A stretch of 64,000 nt of DNA from Adiantum capillus-veneris. Lineage: Eukaryota > Streptophyta > Polypodiopsida > Polypodiales > Pteridaceae. The notes beneath the pieces were generated by a model. The model worked only from the letters and a program-made list of their open reading frames with translations, ran no database searches and had not been told where the DNA came from. Location: positions 57,830,119 to 57,894,118 of the forward strand of contig CM043952.1 in NCBI GenBank assembly GCA_014529385.2, written 5' to 3'. The position numbers and the translations under genes were made by a program. Below are positions 9,527 through 20,053 of the stretch, piece after piece. Every line of letters begins with the position of its first letter. The stretch's first letter is position 1.

Positions 9527-11029
9527 CTGAAGCCTCTTGTGCCAATCGTGGGAATTCAACCCATACAATTGAATGCTTCCACCCTTCTTTGCTTTTGTGA
9601 AAGCTCCCTTTAGTGACCTCATGTATCCTGTTGGTGTGCGAATAGAGGCAATGGTACCCTTCACCTTGTCTAATTCTTCTTTTGCTAGCATCCATGGTGC
9701 TTTAAGAAGCACAATCTTTCCATTTGGGGCACGCCGTGGAGTGGCAGAGGCGGGGAGACGTTTTAAAAGCCTTAAATCCTCCCTTGCACCCAAAGAGTCC
9801 TTCTTGGCAATAATGTGGTCCCATACTGTTTGGGCTACATTCTTGAATATGTGCATGGGATCGAAGAGGTGTTGTATTTTTAAGTCCTTCCAATATGGAA
9901 GCCTTAAACATATGGAATACCTCGACATACCTTTTGGTGGAGGACACGGAGCTGGATTGTTGTTGTGGTGTTCCTCCCAAATGGTTGCCCAATCTGCCAT
10001 TGTGAGCTTTAGAGGACCCTTCCCATTTGTTGGAGCCTTGTGTTTGTTATGACCTTGGGGTAACAAATGATGGTTGTTTGGATAGATTACCTTGTGCAAG
10101 GAATCTGGTCTCTCCGTCACCAACGATGGCCCGCAAATAGGACATGCATTGTGGCCTAATGTGGACAACCCTGCATACATATCATATGGTTAGAGAGATG
10201 AGTGAACTAAAGTGAGCTAAAGGGAGCTAAAGGGAGAGAGAGGAAGAGAGAGAGAGAGAGAGATAGAGGACAGGGGGTTACCAGAAATCTCTCCAAGCCC
10301 AGGATAGTCGTGCATAGTCCACATAAGGATTCCCCTCACTTGAGCCTCTCTCCCGGGTCTTTGCAAGTGAAACATTGACAACAGGAATGCCTCTCCATAA
10401 CTCCTCCAACTCCTCGATGAGGGGCTCGAGGTAAATGTCAATATTTGACACTTTGTACTTCCGTGGCACAAGCAAGGAAGGAAGTATATTGCCCTTCCTG
10501 GTTGTCTTCCATGGTGGAATATTGTAGTTGACGATCACCACAGGCCAAGTGCTCCATGAAGTAGACTTAGTGCCAAAGGGGTTGAAACAATCACTTGCTA
10601 ACCCAATCCTCAAGTGTCGAGGCTCCAACCCAAACTCTGGCCATTGAGTTTCGATGTGCCTCCATGCAGGTGAATCGATAGGGACACACATCATTCCATC
10701 ATTTGATGTGATGGTTTGCGTGACATGCGAGAAGCTCCACGATAGACCTGCTTTTAAACATGTGTTGGATGCAAGGAATTAATGGAAAATATCTTAATAC
10801 CTTGCGGGGTAGGTGTGCCCCGCTCACACCTGTTTTGTATCGTGCCTCCCCGCACACAGGACATGAGGTAGCATGTGCATGCTCATTGCGGTATAGCATG
10901 CAATCATTGACGAATGCATGGATGTGCTCATACTCCATTCCAAGTGCAATGACATACGATCTAGCTCGTCAACGATCTGGAGGCATGTGGTGATCAATTG
11001 GCAACATTTTTCCCATCAAACTACAACAA
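9527..11029 (-). pseudogene. TNPD central exons: TNP2 catalytic region
   Basis: Key family blocks are visible in order: MGKMLPIDHHMPPDR, EYEHIHAFVNDCMLYRNE, CPVCGEARYK, KVLRYFPLIPCIQHMF, GLASDCFNPFG, VVIVNYNIPPWK, DIYLEPLIEELEELW, TMHDYPGLGEISG, intron (10281-10171), GHNACPICG, RLPYWKDLKIQHLFDPMHIFKN and GLNSHDWHKRLQ. These match transposase family tnp2. Acidic residues in the blocks (SPAW, LASD, FDPMH) are present. Damage is limited to one TGA near 10984 and a frameshift near 10330. Confidence 0.85.
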
Positions 11030-11112
11030 ACATGCGTATTAGTATAATTCCTAGAAGACAACACCATAAAGAGAGAGGGAGAGAGTATATAAAAACCACA
11101 TTCTATACTTAC

Positions 11113-11723
11113 AGAAGAAGTGCATCGACACTTGCATTACTCGAACCGAATTTTGCTTGCAAGTTGAGTACTTCCAACGATGCTCGGAGCACCGACTACT
11201 GTGCACCGTCATAAAGAGATGTTCGGGCACTCGTCATCAATATATCCTTCGTTTTGGTAGCCCGTTTAGTGTAGGGCTGAAAATATTCTTCGCACACGTC
11301 ACGCTCATGAGCTAGTAACTCATCACACATGTCGAACATGTACTCATCCTCTACCTCAAAGTGTGAAGAAGACGTCGTAGGAGCTGTCGACGTAGAGCCA
11401 ATAGCAGGATCACCATGTGGTGCATCCAAATCGCCTAGTCGCTCTTGCCTCTGCTGTTCGGCCTTGCACGCCGGTGCACCACCACCGAACACAGACCAAT
11501 GGGGCACCTCCTCAAGTGATGCGTGAGTCGTGCTATCATCTCTCCGAGCGCTTTTCTGAGGATGCCAAAGCCCTTCGTTCTCCACGTGCTCCAAAGCAAT
11601 GCGCCTCAAGCGAGGAATCGCCCATTTGCACTTGGCACAAGGACAAGGTAGTTTTTCCTTGAGCCAACGATCTCGCTCTGGGCCTCTAGGAGGACCCCGA
11701 TCATCCCAGTCGATGTCTTGCAC
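11113..11723 (-). pseudogene. TNPD exon 1: transposase-associated N-terminal domain
   Basis: It starts MQDIDWDDRGPPRGPERDRW, then KEKLPCPCAKCKW and HVENEGLWHP, matching the CPCxKC...HLxxxGF pattern of the Transpos_assoc domain (zinc-binding Cys pair plus His). A low-complexity Ser/Thr-rich stretch follows. A stop interrupts at SLYDGAQ; the same frame continues SVLRASLEVLNLQAKFG up to a GTAAGT donor. The typical family text around this point (L-LNLKAKFGWSNKSF) supports the continuation and the intron. Confidence 0.75.
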
Positions 11724-12029
11724 ACGCGAAAGGTTGTTTATTTAGTCATTAGAAAAATTACACTTAATTCCATTAGAAAAATTACATATAGTTAAAGTCA
11801 AAGGGAATAAATGACAATGAGTGTTAAAATTATTTTTTAACTAAGAAAGATTTTAAAAATTCAATTATTAAACATTTAAAAGTACTACAAAATGAAGTAT
11901 CCATAAAAAATTAAAAATCTTCATTGAAAAACTCAAAAGGCTAAAAAATGAAATAATGTATAGCTAAGGGTAGGGGGGTTCCCCCCCCGCAACCTCGGAT
12001 TTGCATGTATCCGTCTGAAATGACTGGCC

Positions 12030-12075
12030 GCGGTAATAGTCGCGGTAATAGCTGCGGTAATAGTCGCGGTAATAG
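12030..12075. repeat. Four tandem 12-bp repeats containing GCGGTAATAG
   Basis: GCGGTAATAG starts at 12030, 12042, 12054 and 12066, a strict 12-bp period. The same word is at 14939-14948, with inverted or partial forms (CTATTACC, TTATTGCCGC) between there and 15040, next to the element terminus. Subterminal repeats of this kind are the binding sites of TNPA in En/Spm; that is known for the family and inferred here. Confidence 0.8.
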
Positions 12076-12666
12076 TTGGCGCCTAAAAAAAGGAAAGAAG
12101 GTAGAGTATGCCGCGTTTTTGCAGCATACCCTGCCTTCCCTGTGTTTCTTTCTCTCCGCCATCGCTCACAAGCTTCCCCCTCCTCCTCTCCCCCACTCCC
12201 CATCTCTCTCTCCTTCAACAAGCCTCACCTCCCCCCCCCCCCCCCCCCTTACATCTCCCTTCCCCCTCTCTCCTTCTCCAAGCTTCTCAAGTTTCTTCGA
12301 AGAGGGTTTCGTGCAAGTTTCGGCAAGGGGGTATTGGCCATCTTCTTTGGACGCTCAACCTATTCGAAGCTCAACCGCGCTACAAAGACGAGGTAAACAC
12401 AAAAGCACATCCTCCCTCTTTCCCTTTTGTTTTCTTCTACACACACACACACACACACACATACACACACACACACATAAATAAAAAAAATAGAGAATCC
12501 ATTATAACATACCTCATTCATTAGGAAACGGTTGTTTCGCACGGCTTGTTTGAAATGGTTGTTTTGCTAAGCACGTTTGTAAATGGTTGCTTTGCTACGC
12601 ACGTTAAAAAATGAATGATTTATCACACATGTTTTGGAAATGATTGTTTGGATAGTGTTAGATGAA

Positions 12667-12667
<1 letters not shown>

Positions 12668-12718
<51 letters not shown>

Positions 12719-12750
12719 GAATAAAGAGAGATTTAAAGAGAGGGAGAGAA

Positions 12751-12808
<58 letters not shown>

Positions 12809-12840
12809 ATAAAGAGAGAGATTTAAAGAGAGGGAGAGAA

Positions 12841-12899
<59 letters not shown>

Positions 12900-13290
12900 T
12901 AAAGAAGGAGAGAAAATGTTAGATAAAGAGAAAATGTTAGAGAGAGAGAAATAGATAAAGAGAGAGATTTAAAGAGAGGGAGAGAAATAGATAAAGAGAG
13001 AGAGAGAGGGAAGAGAGATGTTAGATAAAGAGAGGTAAATGTTAAATAGAGAAAGAGAAATAGATAAAGAAGGAGAGAAAATGTTAGATAGAGAGAGAGA
13101 GAATTAAAGAGAGGGAGAGAAATAGATAAAGAGAGAGAGAGAAATAGATAAAGAGAGTGAGAGAGAAAGAGGGATAGAGGGAGATAAATAGAGAGAGAAT
13201 TTGAGAGAGAGAGAGAGAGAGAGAGAGGGAAATAGGGAGATTTAAAGGTAGAGGTAGAGATAGAGAGAGAGAGGGAGAGATAGAAAGAAA
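12668..13290. repeat. GA-rich compound microsatellite
   Basis: Roughly 620 bp composed of (GA)n blocks separated by recurring words such as AGATTTAAAGAGAGGGAG and AAATAGATA, indicating repeated slippage and segment duplication. On the minus strand it translates as a Leu/Ser repeat, which I do not regard as a gene. Confidence 0.9.
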
Positions 13291-13355
13291 TAGGCATGGC
13301 CATCCTACACCTACCCTTCTCAGATTCTTGCACCGGTCGTAGACCCTGACTTACA

Positions 13356-13968
13356 GTGGGCTATCTCTTTACGAGAGCCGTACCTCAATTTGATAGTGGA
13401 TTTGTTTGGCCGCTACACTCCATAACAGCTTGCAACCTACGACATTTCTCCACAGGCTGCACGATGGGGGAGTCAGGGAGGGACTCCTTACCTACAGAGC
13501 CTCGCACCGACGGCACCTCCCTCTACTCTCCCTTCCATTCGTCCTACTCCTATTCCATCGCAGGGTCCTACTCCCCTTGCATCGTAGGGTCCTACTCCCA
13601 TGGCATGATAGGGTCCTACGCCACTCCATTCCACTCCGGCTTCGCCAGAACATCGTCGACGGACTTCCTCTGGCAGCGTGCATCGACGCTCGTCTCAGGG
13701 CAGCGAGCACCGTGAGAGATGAAGCAGTGGTGGATCTTGTGGTTTCGCATGTTTTGGTAGTGGTGGGGGAACGGAGTTTCCACTTTCAGAGTGTGCCACC
13801 CCTGACGTAGAGGATGAGGATACTGACGCACCCGTGCCAAACACACATGGTCTCTACTATAGGGTTAAATATGGTGGGGAGGTTGATTTCGGCACAGCAT
13901 AGGGCAGGGCATTTCGACGCCATCTACAAATTCTTATACATTCAACGTATAAGAATTGTTTTATAAAG
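13356..13968 (+). other. Upstream part of TNPA-type gene, unassigned
   Basis: A 119-residue frame rich in Ser, Tyr and Gly is present at 13356-13715. GGGTCCTAC-type 27-bp imperfect repeats (13560-13625) encode SYSP/SYSH/SYAT-like units. This may be the N-terminal low-complexity part of the second CACTA gene, but I see no domain. In-frame text before the next feature contains a TAG at 13900. Confidence 0.35.
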
Positions 13969-14657
13969 TTGAGAGACCAGCTGCCCGATCATGCACGGTA
14001 CATTGAGGACGCTCTGTTAGAAGCTAGATTTCCAAACGCCCCCAATCAACGTTTTTCACAAAAATGGTTGGAGGGCTACATAAAGACATTTCTAAAAAAC
14101 AAGCAGTCCAGTGTGCGGCATGCAGCAGCCAACCAGGTTAGAGATCCAAACAGGAGTTACCGCGGTGGCAACATGGCAGACGCGGAGTGGGAGTGGGCAA
14201 TTCAAGAGAAGAGCGATCAAGCTACGCGACGGGCTCATCATAGAGACAACAACGCGAGGCCCGCGCAAGACAAACTCCCACGCACTATGGCTCAGGAGGC
14301 AAGGGAGCTTGGAAGGATAAATATGTAAGATTATTTGAATTATAACGTCGATCGTTGATTGTAAAGATTGTAGTTGATAATTTGGTATTGTTATTGCTAA
14401 CTTAGGAAAATGTCACTCTCTCTCGACCAACTAGAGAGATGGTCATACAGAATTTGATACTTGGCGATGGTTGTTTGAAAACAACCACATCTCTCGCGAG
14501 CAGTTCGACGCGGCGGTTGGACCACTACAAGCGGTAAGTTCAAACAAGTAATTTTGTGTCAATTGTTTTGAGCTGTGGATAATTGTTTAATTTGGTTTGT
14601 GTTTATGTAGAGTCAAAGTGATCCAACATATGTGCCTCTGGACGACAACGAGGATTA
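13969..14657 (+). pseudogene. TNPA-type second CACTA gene (plant En/Spm transposase 24-like)
   Basis: Exon 13969-14322 (LRDQLPDHARYIEDALLEAR ... RTMAQEARELGRI) ends at a GTAAGA donor. A short intron ends at CTTAG (about 14405). The second exon reads GENVTLSRPTR, then after a 2-base GA slip DGHTEFDTWRWLFENNHISR...GPLQA, up to GTAAGT at about 14535. A third exon after TTTATGTAG reads SQSDPTYVPLDDNED and stops at 14657. The layout, three small exons with a conserved basic/helical C-terminal domain, matches the second gene of plant CACTA elements. The GA slip breaks the frame. The product would bind subterminal repeats and act with TNPD. Confidence 0.6.
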
Positions 14658-14869
14658 AATAAAAAAACATTTTGTCAAAATTTTCGTAAAGTCCCAATGT
14701 GGTACAATGTATATACAACTATTTACTTTTTATTGTAACTTTTTTAAATACTTGATCTTCTACATTTTTAATTGTCAAGGTAAAGTAAATTCAATTTCAG
14801 CTCTTTAGTATTTTTTTTACTTTTCCAAAAAACAATTGATGTCTTATTGTTTTTATGCAGGTCAAAAAT

Positions 14870-14911
14870 AAAGGTGCTCATTTGGGCCACCCAAATTAAA
14901 TGAGCACCTTT
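14870..14911. repeat. Hairpin near CACTA end
   Basis: Arms AAAGGTGCTCATTT (14870-14883) and AAATGAGCACCTTT (14898-14911) are perfect inverted repeats with a 14-base loop. They lie just after the TNPA stop, so this could act as a 3' end or replication-stalling structure, or be part of the subterminal region. Confidence 0.6.
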
Positions 14912-14924
14912 TTGAACTGGCGTT

Positions 14925-15103
14925 TAGTGGTAATAAACGCGGTAATAGCAGCGGGTATATTGCCGCAACTATTACCATGCTTATTGCTGAAAAACCACTA
15001 CCGCGTTCGTAGCCGCGGTTATTGCCGCCCATGCAAATTTTTCTCTCTCCTTTCTCCTTTGTTTTTCCGCGGCAATGTTGACGGTTTTCGACAACTCCTC
15101 TTA

Positions 15104-15108
<5 letters not shown>
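14925..15108. mobile_element. CACTA right terminus and subterminal region
   Basis: GC-rich words GCGGTAATAG, TTGCCGC, CTATTACC and CCGCGGTTATTGCCG occur in both orientations, followed by GACGGTTTTCGACAACTC and the terminal CTCTTATAGTG. Plant CACTA ends read CACTA...AAGA, so this is the inverse. The element abuts a (TG)n tract, which hides the 3-bp target duplication. Confidence 0.7.
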
Positions 15109-15157
<49 letters not shown>

Positions 15158-15253
15158 AACACACCCTCGGGGGGTGCACACCTACCAACACACACCCAAA
15201 AAAACATGCACACAAGCAGAAAAAAGAAAGGCAAAGGGAGAATTGACACAAAA
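15107..15253. repeat. (TG)n and flank shared with 1382-1521
   Basis: (TG)n runs to about 15154, followed by ACAACACACCCTCGGGGGGT and CACACCTACCAACACACACC, in the same order as before A1. The G run is only six bases here against 26 in A1. Confidence 0.75.
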
Positions 15254-15936
15254 TGCAATGGAAATGGCCTATGAACTTTGAGAAAAGTGGAATTAGGAGA
15301 ATTAGAGAGAGAATTTTTGTGAGACTACTTGGAGAACATAGAGGGTGAAATTATTTAGTGGTAGCAACTTAACCATGATACTTAATTAACTTGGCATGAA
15401 CAATACTTTGGCAAGAGAGATAGTCTAGAGAACTTGACAACAATTGAGGATCGGATTTATGTGGAGCAGTTCCCCTCTCCAATAGGCTTTTGTATTATAG
15501 ATTCTCCCATTAAGAGAGACTCGATACAATACAATATTTGTGTTCCTTGTGACCTAGGTGATGCAATAAAGATGGAAAGATTCATGCATCACAAGCATAA
15601 CATGGACTTTGTAAAAAGCATTAACCATCCCAAGCCTCAGTCCCAAGGCCTCAAACACCTTCAAAGGTGCAGAGAGCTAGCAGGGAATGAGGGTAGGGAA
15701 GAGAAAGAAGAAACATTCATAGGAGAGAAAAAATAGTTCCTAAGTTATCATCACTCTTCTTGCTTAACATACATAATAGCATAGTAATGAAGATGGAGAT
15801 GATGGAAAGCTTAAGCATTGGAGCATGGCTCTTGGTTGGATTTGCATTTATCTAAGAGTGTTACTGTAGGCTCTCAACTTCTCTACAAGCTTGAAGAAGG
15901 AGATGGAGCTCTTGCACTTTGTAACTCACACAATGA

Positions 15937-15983
<47 letters not shown>

Positions 15984-18275
15984 TGTGGGAGAGTATACCC
16001 CCCAAGCTATCCCCCTCCTTGCTTTGGTGGACCCCCTCTTCTAGAACTATGTTGCACATGATTGGACCTCCTCAATATTGGCCAATCACATGTTAGTGCA
16101 TATGAAGCAACAAGGGTAGCCTTAGGACAAGTGTCCCCCTTTCCCATTTGAGAGAGAGGACTTGATAAATGCAAGAAAAATTAATTAAATTAACTAAAGT
16201 ATCATTGGACCCCTTGGGAGGCCAACCAATAGGCTTTAGGCACACTATGAGGGAAACATGAAGAGGAGATTGACAAGTGTCCTAGATGATTTCTTTGTAC
16301 CAAGATTTCCTTGTGTGAGGGTGTGTGTGTTCTCTCTCTAGCTCCTACAATGAGGGATCGCCCCCCCTTGAGTAGGGATCATATTGACTTTTGAACACCT
16401 TAACCCCTCAAGCACCTTATTCATGGCAAACCTTAGAAATTTAGTCATTAAGCACCTCAAGCACCTTAGTCATTAAGCATGAAAAGGACCTCAAGCACCT
16501 TAGTCAGCAAGCAAGACAAGCACCTCAAGCTTGGACTGAGTTCCCACCTCAATCACAGCCCTATCTTGCGTAAGGTCAAAGGAAATGTAACATAACCATT
16601 GGAGGTCTTTAATAAAGCTAACTCCAAAGTCTTTAAGCTCCATTAGCTAGCATTGCTCTTTAGCAGATCATCTCTCATTTGGCCCTTTTACTATTGGCCC
16701 CATGTTGAGATAGACCGTAAGCACATGTCTATATTCTAACCCAACCCAAATGATTTTCCCATATTAAACTGATAATTTAATGTGGGAGAGTAGATGGGAA
16801 CAAGTTTAGAATATAAACATGTGCTTACAGGTCTATCTCAACACGGGGACAATGGTAAAGGGGTCCAAATGAAAGATGATATGTCAAAGAGCAAGGATAG
16901 CTAATGGAGCTTAAAGACCTTAGGGTTAGATTCATTAAAGACCTCCAATGGTTAGTGTTGAAAGTCCTTTGACCTTATGCAAGCTAGGGTTGTGCTTGAG
17001 GAGGTGGGAACCCCGCCCAAGCTTGAGGTGCTTGTCATGCTTGCTAACTAAGGTACTTGAGGTGCTCGTCATGCTTGGTGACTAAGGTGCTTAATGACTA
17101 AGGTGCTTAATGACTAAGGTGCTAAGGTGCTTCATGACTAAGGTGCTTGAGGGGTTAAGGCACTATTCAAAAAGTCAACATGATCCCTACTCAAGGGGGG
17201 GTGAGCCCTCATTGTAGGAGCTAGAGAGAGAACACACACACCCTCACACAAGGCACGTTTTGTACAAAGAAAGAAGTCAAGATCCTCTTCATGTTTCCCT
17301 CATAGTGTGCCTAAAGCCTATTGGTTGGCCTCCCAAGGGATCCAATGATAGTTTAGTTAATTTAATTAATTTTTCTTGCACTTATCAAATCCTCTCTCTC
17401 AAAGGGAAAAGGGGAACACTTGTCCCAAGGCTTCCCTTTTTGTTTGATATGCACTAACATGTGATTGGCCAAGCTTGAGGAGGTCCAATAATGTGCAAGA
17501 TAGTGCTAGAAGAGGGGGTCAACCAAAGCAAGGAAGGGGCTAGCTTGGGGGGTATAATCTCCCACACACACACACACACACACATACACACTCATTGTGT
17601 GAGTTGCAAAGTGCAAGATCTCCATATCCTTCTCCAAGCTTGTAGAGCAATTGAGAGCCTACACCAACACTCTTGACTATGGAATGCAAATCCAACCAAG
17701 ATCCATGCTCCAATGCTTAAGCTTTCCATCTTCTCCATCTTCATTACTATGCTATTATGTACGCTAAGCAAGAAGAGTGATGATAAGTGAGGAGCTATTT
17801 CTTTCTCCTACGAATGTTTCATCTTCCTCTTCCCTATCCTCATTCCCCGCTAGCTCTCTCCACCTTTGAAGGTGTTTGAGGCTTTGAGACTAAGGCTGAG
17901 GATGGTTAATGCTATTCACAAAGTCTATGTTGTGCTCGTGATGCATGAAGCTTTCCATCTTCATTGCATCATGTATGTCACAAGGAACACAAAGATTGTG
18001 TTGTACCAAGTCTCTCTTGATGGGAGAATCTATAATACAAAAGCTTACTGGAGGGGGGAATGGGTCCACATAAATCTGATCCTCAATTGTTGTCAAGTTC
18101 TCTAAACTCTCGCTCTTGCTAAGTATTGTTCATGCCAAGTTAATTAAGTATTATGGTTAAGCTGCTACCACTAAATAATTTCATCCTCTATGTTCTCTAA
18201 GTAGTCTCACAAAATTTCTCTCTCTAATTCTCCTAATTCCGCTATTGTCAAAGTTCATAGACCATTTCCATTACA
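15254..18275 (+). repeat. A2 left LTR, inverted-arm structure
   Basis: It starts TGCAATGGAAATGGCC and ends GACCATTTCCATTACA. The left arm (to about 16765) and right arm (from about 16795) are inverted copies over nearly their whole length, about 1.5 kb each. (TG)n at 15942-15980 mirrors (CA)n at 17563-17590. It is homologous to A1 1522-4491, to A3 21795-23343 and to A4 57204-59004. Confidence 0.85.
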
Positions 18276-18276
18276 T

Positions 18277-18288
18277 TGGAATCAAAGC
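18277..18288 (+). other. Primer-binding site relic of A2 left LTR
   Basis: TGGAATCAAAGC lies one base after the LTR end. Compared with TGGTATCAGAGC it has two mismatches. The position matches A1. Confidence 0.7.
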
Positions 18289-18682
18289 TATTGGTTTCTA
18301 TTTTCTTGCTTAAGAAGAGAAGTCCTTAAGTTGTCCATGAAAGGTTGGGCCTGTTTATTACAATAGGGTAAGTGGGATAGAGATCTATTATCTTGACTGA
18401 GAAGGACTTAGTTCGAGGTACACCATTGGAAACTATAGTCTTAATAATGGAGCCTATCAGGGCTTACCTTTGGCTTAACCATTATTGAGCTACCAGCAAT
18501 CTCAACAGTAATCATAATCAACCGAGCAATGTTAGACCCTCTCCACTAGTCTTTGCAATCAACTGTGTCTAAACCACGGGTGTGGCTGCTTGAGAACTAA
18601 TTTTCAAAGGTAAAGAAGAGTAGCAACTAAGGTTTTTTAAGGTACCAAAGCACAAATTAATCTATACATAGGCTTAATTAGC

Positions 18683-20018
18683 ATGGCTAATAATAACCAA
18701 GAGAGTAGAATGAGCATTGATAGATTTGATTTTGCACATGAAGGTGCTAATGATGATGCCCCCATGTTTGTCAATTATCTTGTTACTAGGTTGCAGCAAG
18801 CTATGTGCAACCCTACTTTGCAAGCCAAAGTTACTCAACATATTCGTGCTCATGGGATTTCCCTTCCTTTGCAAGAGGAAGGGAGAGAGCTTAGGAGGCC
18901 TCTTGATGAGACCCCCAAAAGAAGACTCTCTGCCATAAGAGAGGAGGAATCTAAAGAACAAAAAAGAAGCAAATCCCTAAGTTTTTTTGAAGATGTGGAT
19001 CCACGAAGACGATGGTCTAGACGATTGCCAACTCCTCCCAAGAGGAAACGGTCATCCCATAGTGCTTCTCCTCTTCACTCCGAAAGGGAAGAGAGGAAGG
19101 AAAGGAAGATACGGGTAAGAAAGAGGTCACCCTCTTCTTTTTCTTCTTCAGCTTCCTCTTCTTTTAATAAAAGCTACATCTATTCTTCTAGAGAATACAA
19201 GAGGGGAGGATATCTTAAATCTTACCCTGCATGGCGAAGGTCCCAAAAGCTTAAGAAGTTCAAAGAGGGAGAAAAGAGTATCTCTTTTCTCACCTTTGAT
19301 GGCACCTTTGGTGCTACCAACAAAGTATTGGCCTTTATCCAAAATTTTGATGCGGCCTTTGGAGACAAGGGATTCACGGAGTCCTCCAAGCTACACCATG
19401 TACCTATGCACTTCTAGAAGTGTGCTCGTCAATGGTGGGCTAGACTTTGTGGCAACGACAAAGCCCCAAAGACATGGAAAACTCTACGAGTTTCCATCAT
19501 GAAGAAATTACTTCCAAGCGATGCAAAGGACAAAGTGCTTACCAAATGGTAGAGTTTGAAGCTTCTCTCCCATGAGTCTATTCACAAATACGTGGACAAG
19601 TTTTGGGATTTACATCTCAAGGCTACTCTCTTTCAAAACATGGACTTTGTCGAGCAAAGCAACAATTTTGTGTGGGATTACGTGAAGAGATGACTGAGTA
19701 CGTAACTCCCAACAGCCTGGTTCTATCACCTAAGTAATCTACCACAATATGGCTGCTTCATGCATCAATTTCCAACAAGGGGCTAGAAGGAATGTCAAGC
19801 CCATGGAAAGCAAAGAAAAAAGTAATGCTTTGGGAAAAATTAATGCCCAAAATTCTTCCCAAGGCAATTCCAACAACAACAACAACAACAACAATCTGTC
19901 CAAGGAGAAGGGAGTTTACAAAGGTAAAAACAAACTCTCTCCTGAAGAGTTTGAAGCTTTTCACAAGGACTGCAAATGTTTTTAAGTGTGGGGAGCAAGG
20001 ACATGGCTATTGTTCTTG
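18683..20018 (+). pseudogene. A2 gag (plus copy)
   Basis: The start ATG at 18683 opens 244 residues without a stop (MANNNQESRMSIDRFDFAHE...). The N-terminal region is followed by a basic Arg/Ser-rich segment (KRKRSSHSASPLHSEREERK; RVRKRSPSSFSSSASSS), then the gag core start FDGTFGATNKVLAFIQNFDA. A TAG follows MHF. The same text continues in frame with CARQWWARLCG, then in shifted frames (KYVDKFWDLHLKA; MAASCINFQQGARRNVKPME) to the zinc knuckle CFKCGEQGHGYCSC (C-x2-C-x4-H-x4-C) at about 19982-20025, broken by one extra T. Asn-rich repeats (AAC)n precede the knuckle. Gag would coat and package RNA. The copy is inactive. Confidence 0.75.
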
Positions 20019-20053
20019 CTTGAGGAGTATCATTATGGACATTTCTCTTGGGG
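20019..20053. other. Mirror centre of A2
   Basis: A 35-bp spacer between GGAGCAAGGACATGGCTATT...GTTCTTG and its exact reverse complement starting CAAGAACAATAGCCATGTCC. The left and right gag copies diverge from this point outward only by scattered substitutions and indels. Confidence 0.85.

Larger units (their letters stand above)
8066..11723 (-). pseudogene. CACTA TNPD/TNP2 transposase, multi-exon, few lesions
   Basis: Reading right to left: a Transpos_assoc-like exon (11723-11113), an intron with GT at 11112 and AG at 11030, a TNP2 exon (11029-10282), an intron to 10171, a second TNP2 exon (10170-9527), a short exon (about 9452-9365), a DUF4218 exon (about 9275-8562) and a DUF4216 exon (about 8480-8150). 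The splice joins restore family text, for example EISG joined to LSTLGHNACPICGP. Lesions are a TGA in PPDR*RARS, a stop after SLYDGAQ, and a frameshift near 10330 before VRGILMWTMHDYPGLGE. With so few defects it probably died recently. TNPD-type proteins cut CACTA ends in the nucleus together with TNPA. Confidence 0.8.
11724..13355. promoter_or_regulatory. Divergent promoter/5' region between TNPD and TNPA
   Basis: This is the only space between the minus-strand transposase start (11723) and the plus-strand partner, so it should hold both promoters. It contains four 12-bp repeats (12030-12075), a C run (12231-12248), a CA repeat (12439-12477) and about 620 bp of GA-rich repeat. No gene is supported; long translations through the CT/GA tracts are low complexity. 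Confidence 0.5.
8066..15108. mobile_element. CACTA (En/Spm) DNA transposon
   Basis: A TNPD-type transposase on the minus strand (8066-11723) and a TNPA-type gene on the plus strand (13969-14657) are transcribed away from each other. The right end is CTCTTATAGTG at 15098-15108, the inverse of a CACTATAAGAG terminus. It is preceded by subterminal GCGGTAATA-like motifs in both orientations (14925-15040). GCGGTAATAG also occurs four times in the central promoter region. The left terminus was not located, so the left limit is simply the last coding base I can support. Size, gene content and terminus all fit an autonomous CACTA element that has recently decayed. Confidence 0.75.

Noticed and set aside
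9573-10052. 159-residue plus-strand frame
   Set aside because: Antisense shadow of the TNP2 exon, which matches its family on the minus strand.
12623-13333. 236-residue Leu/Ser frame on the minus strand
   Set aside because: It is the translation of a GA microsatellite; composition and periodicity come from the repeat.
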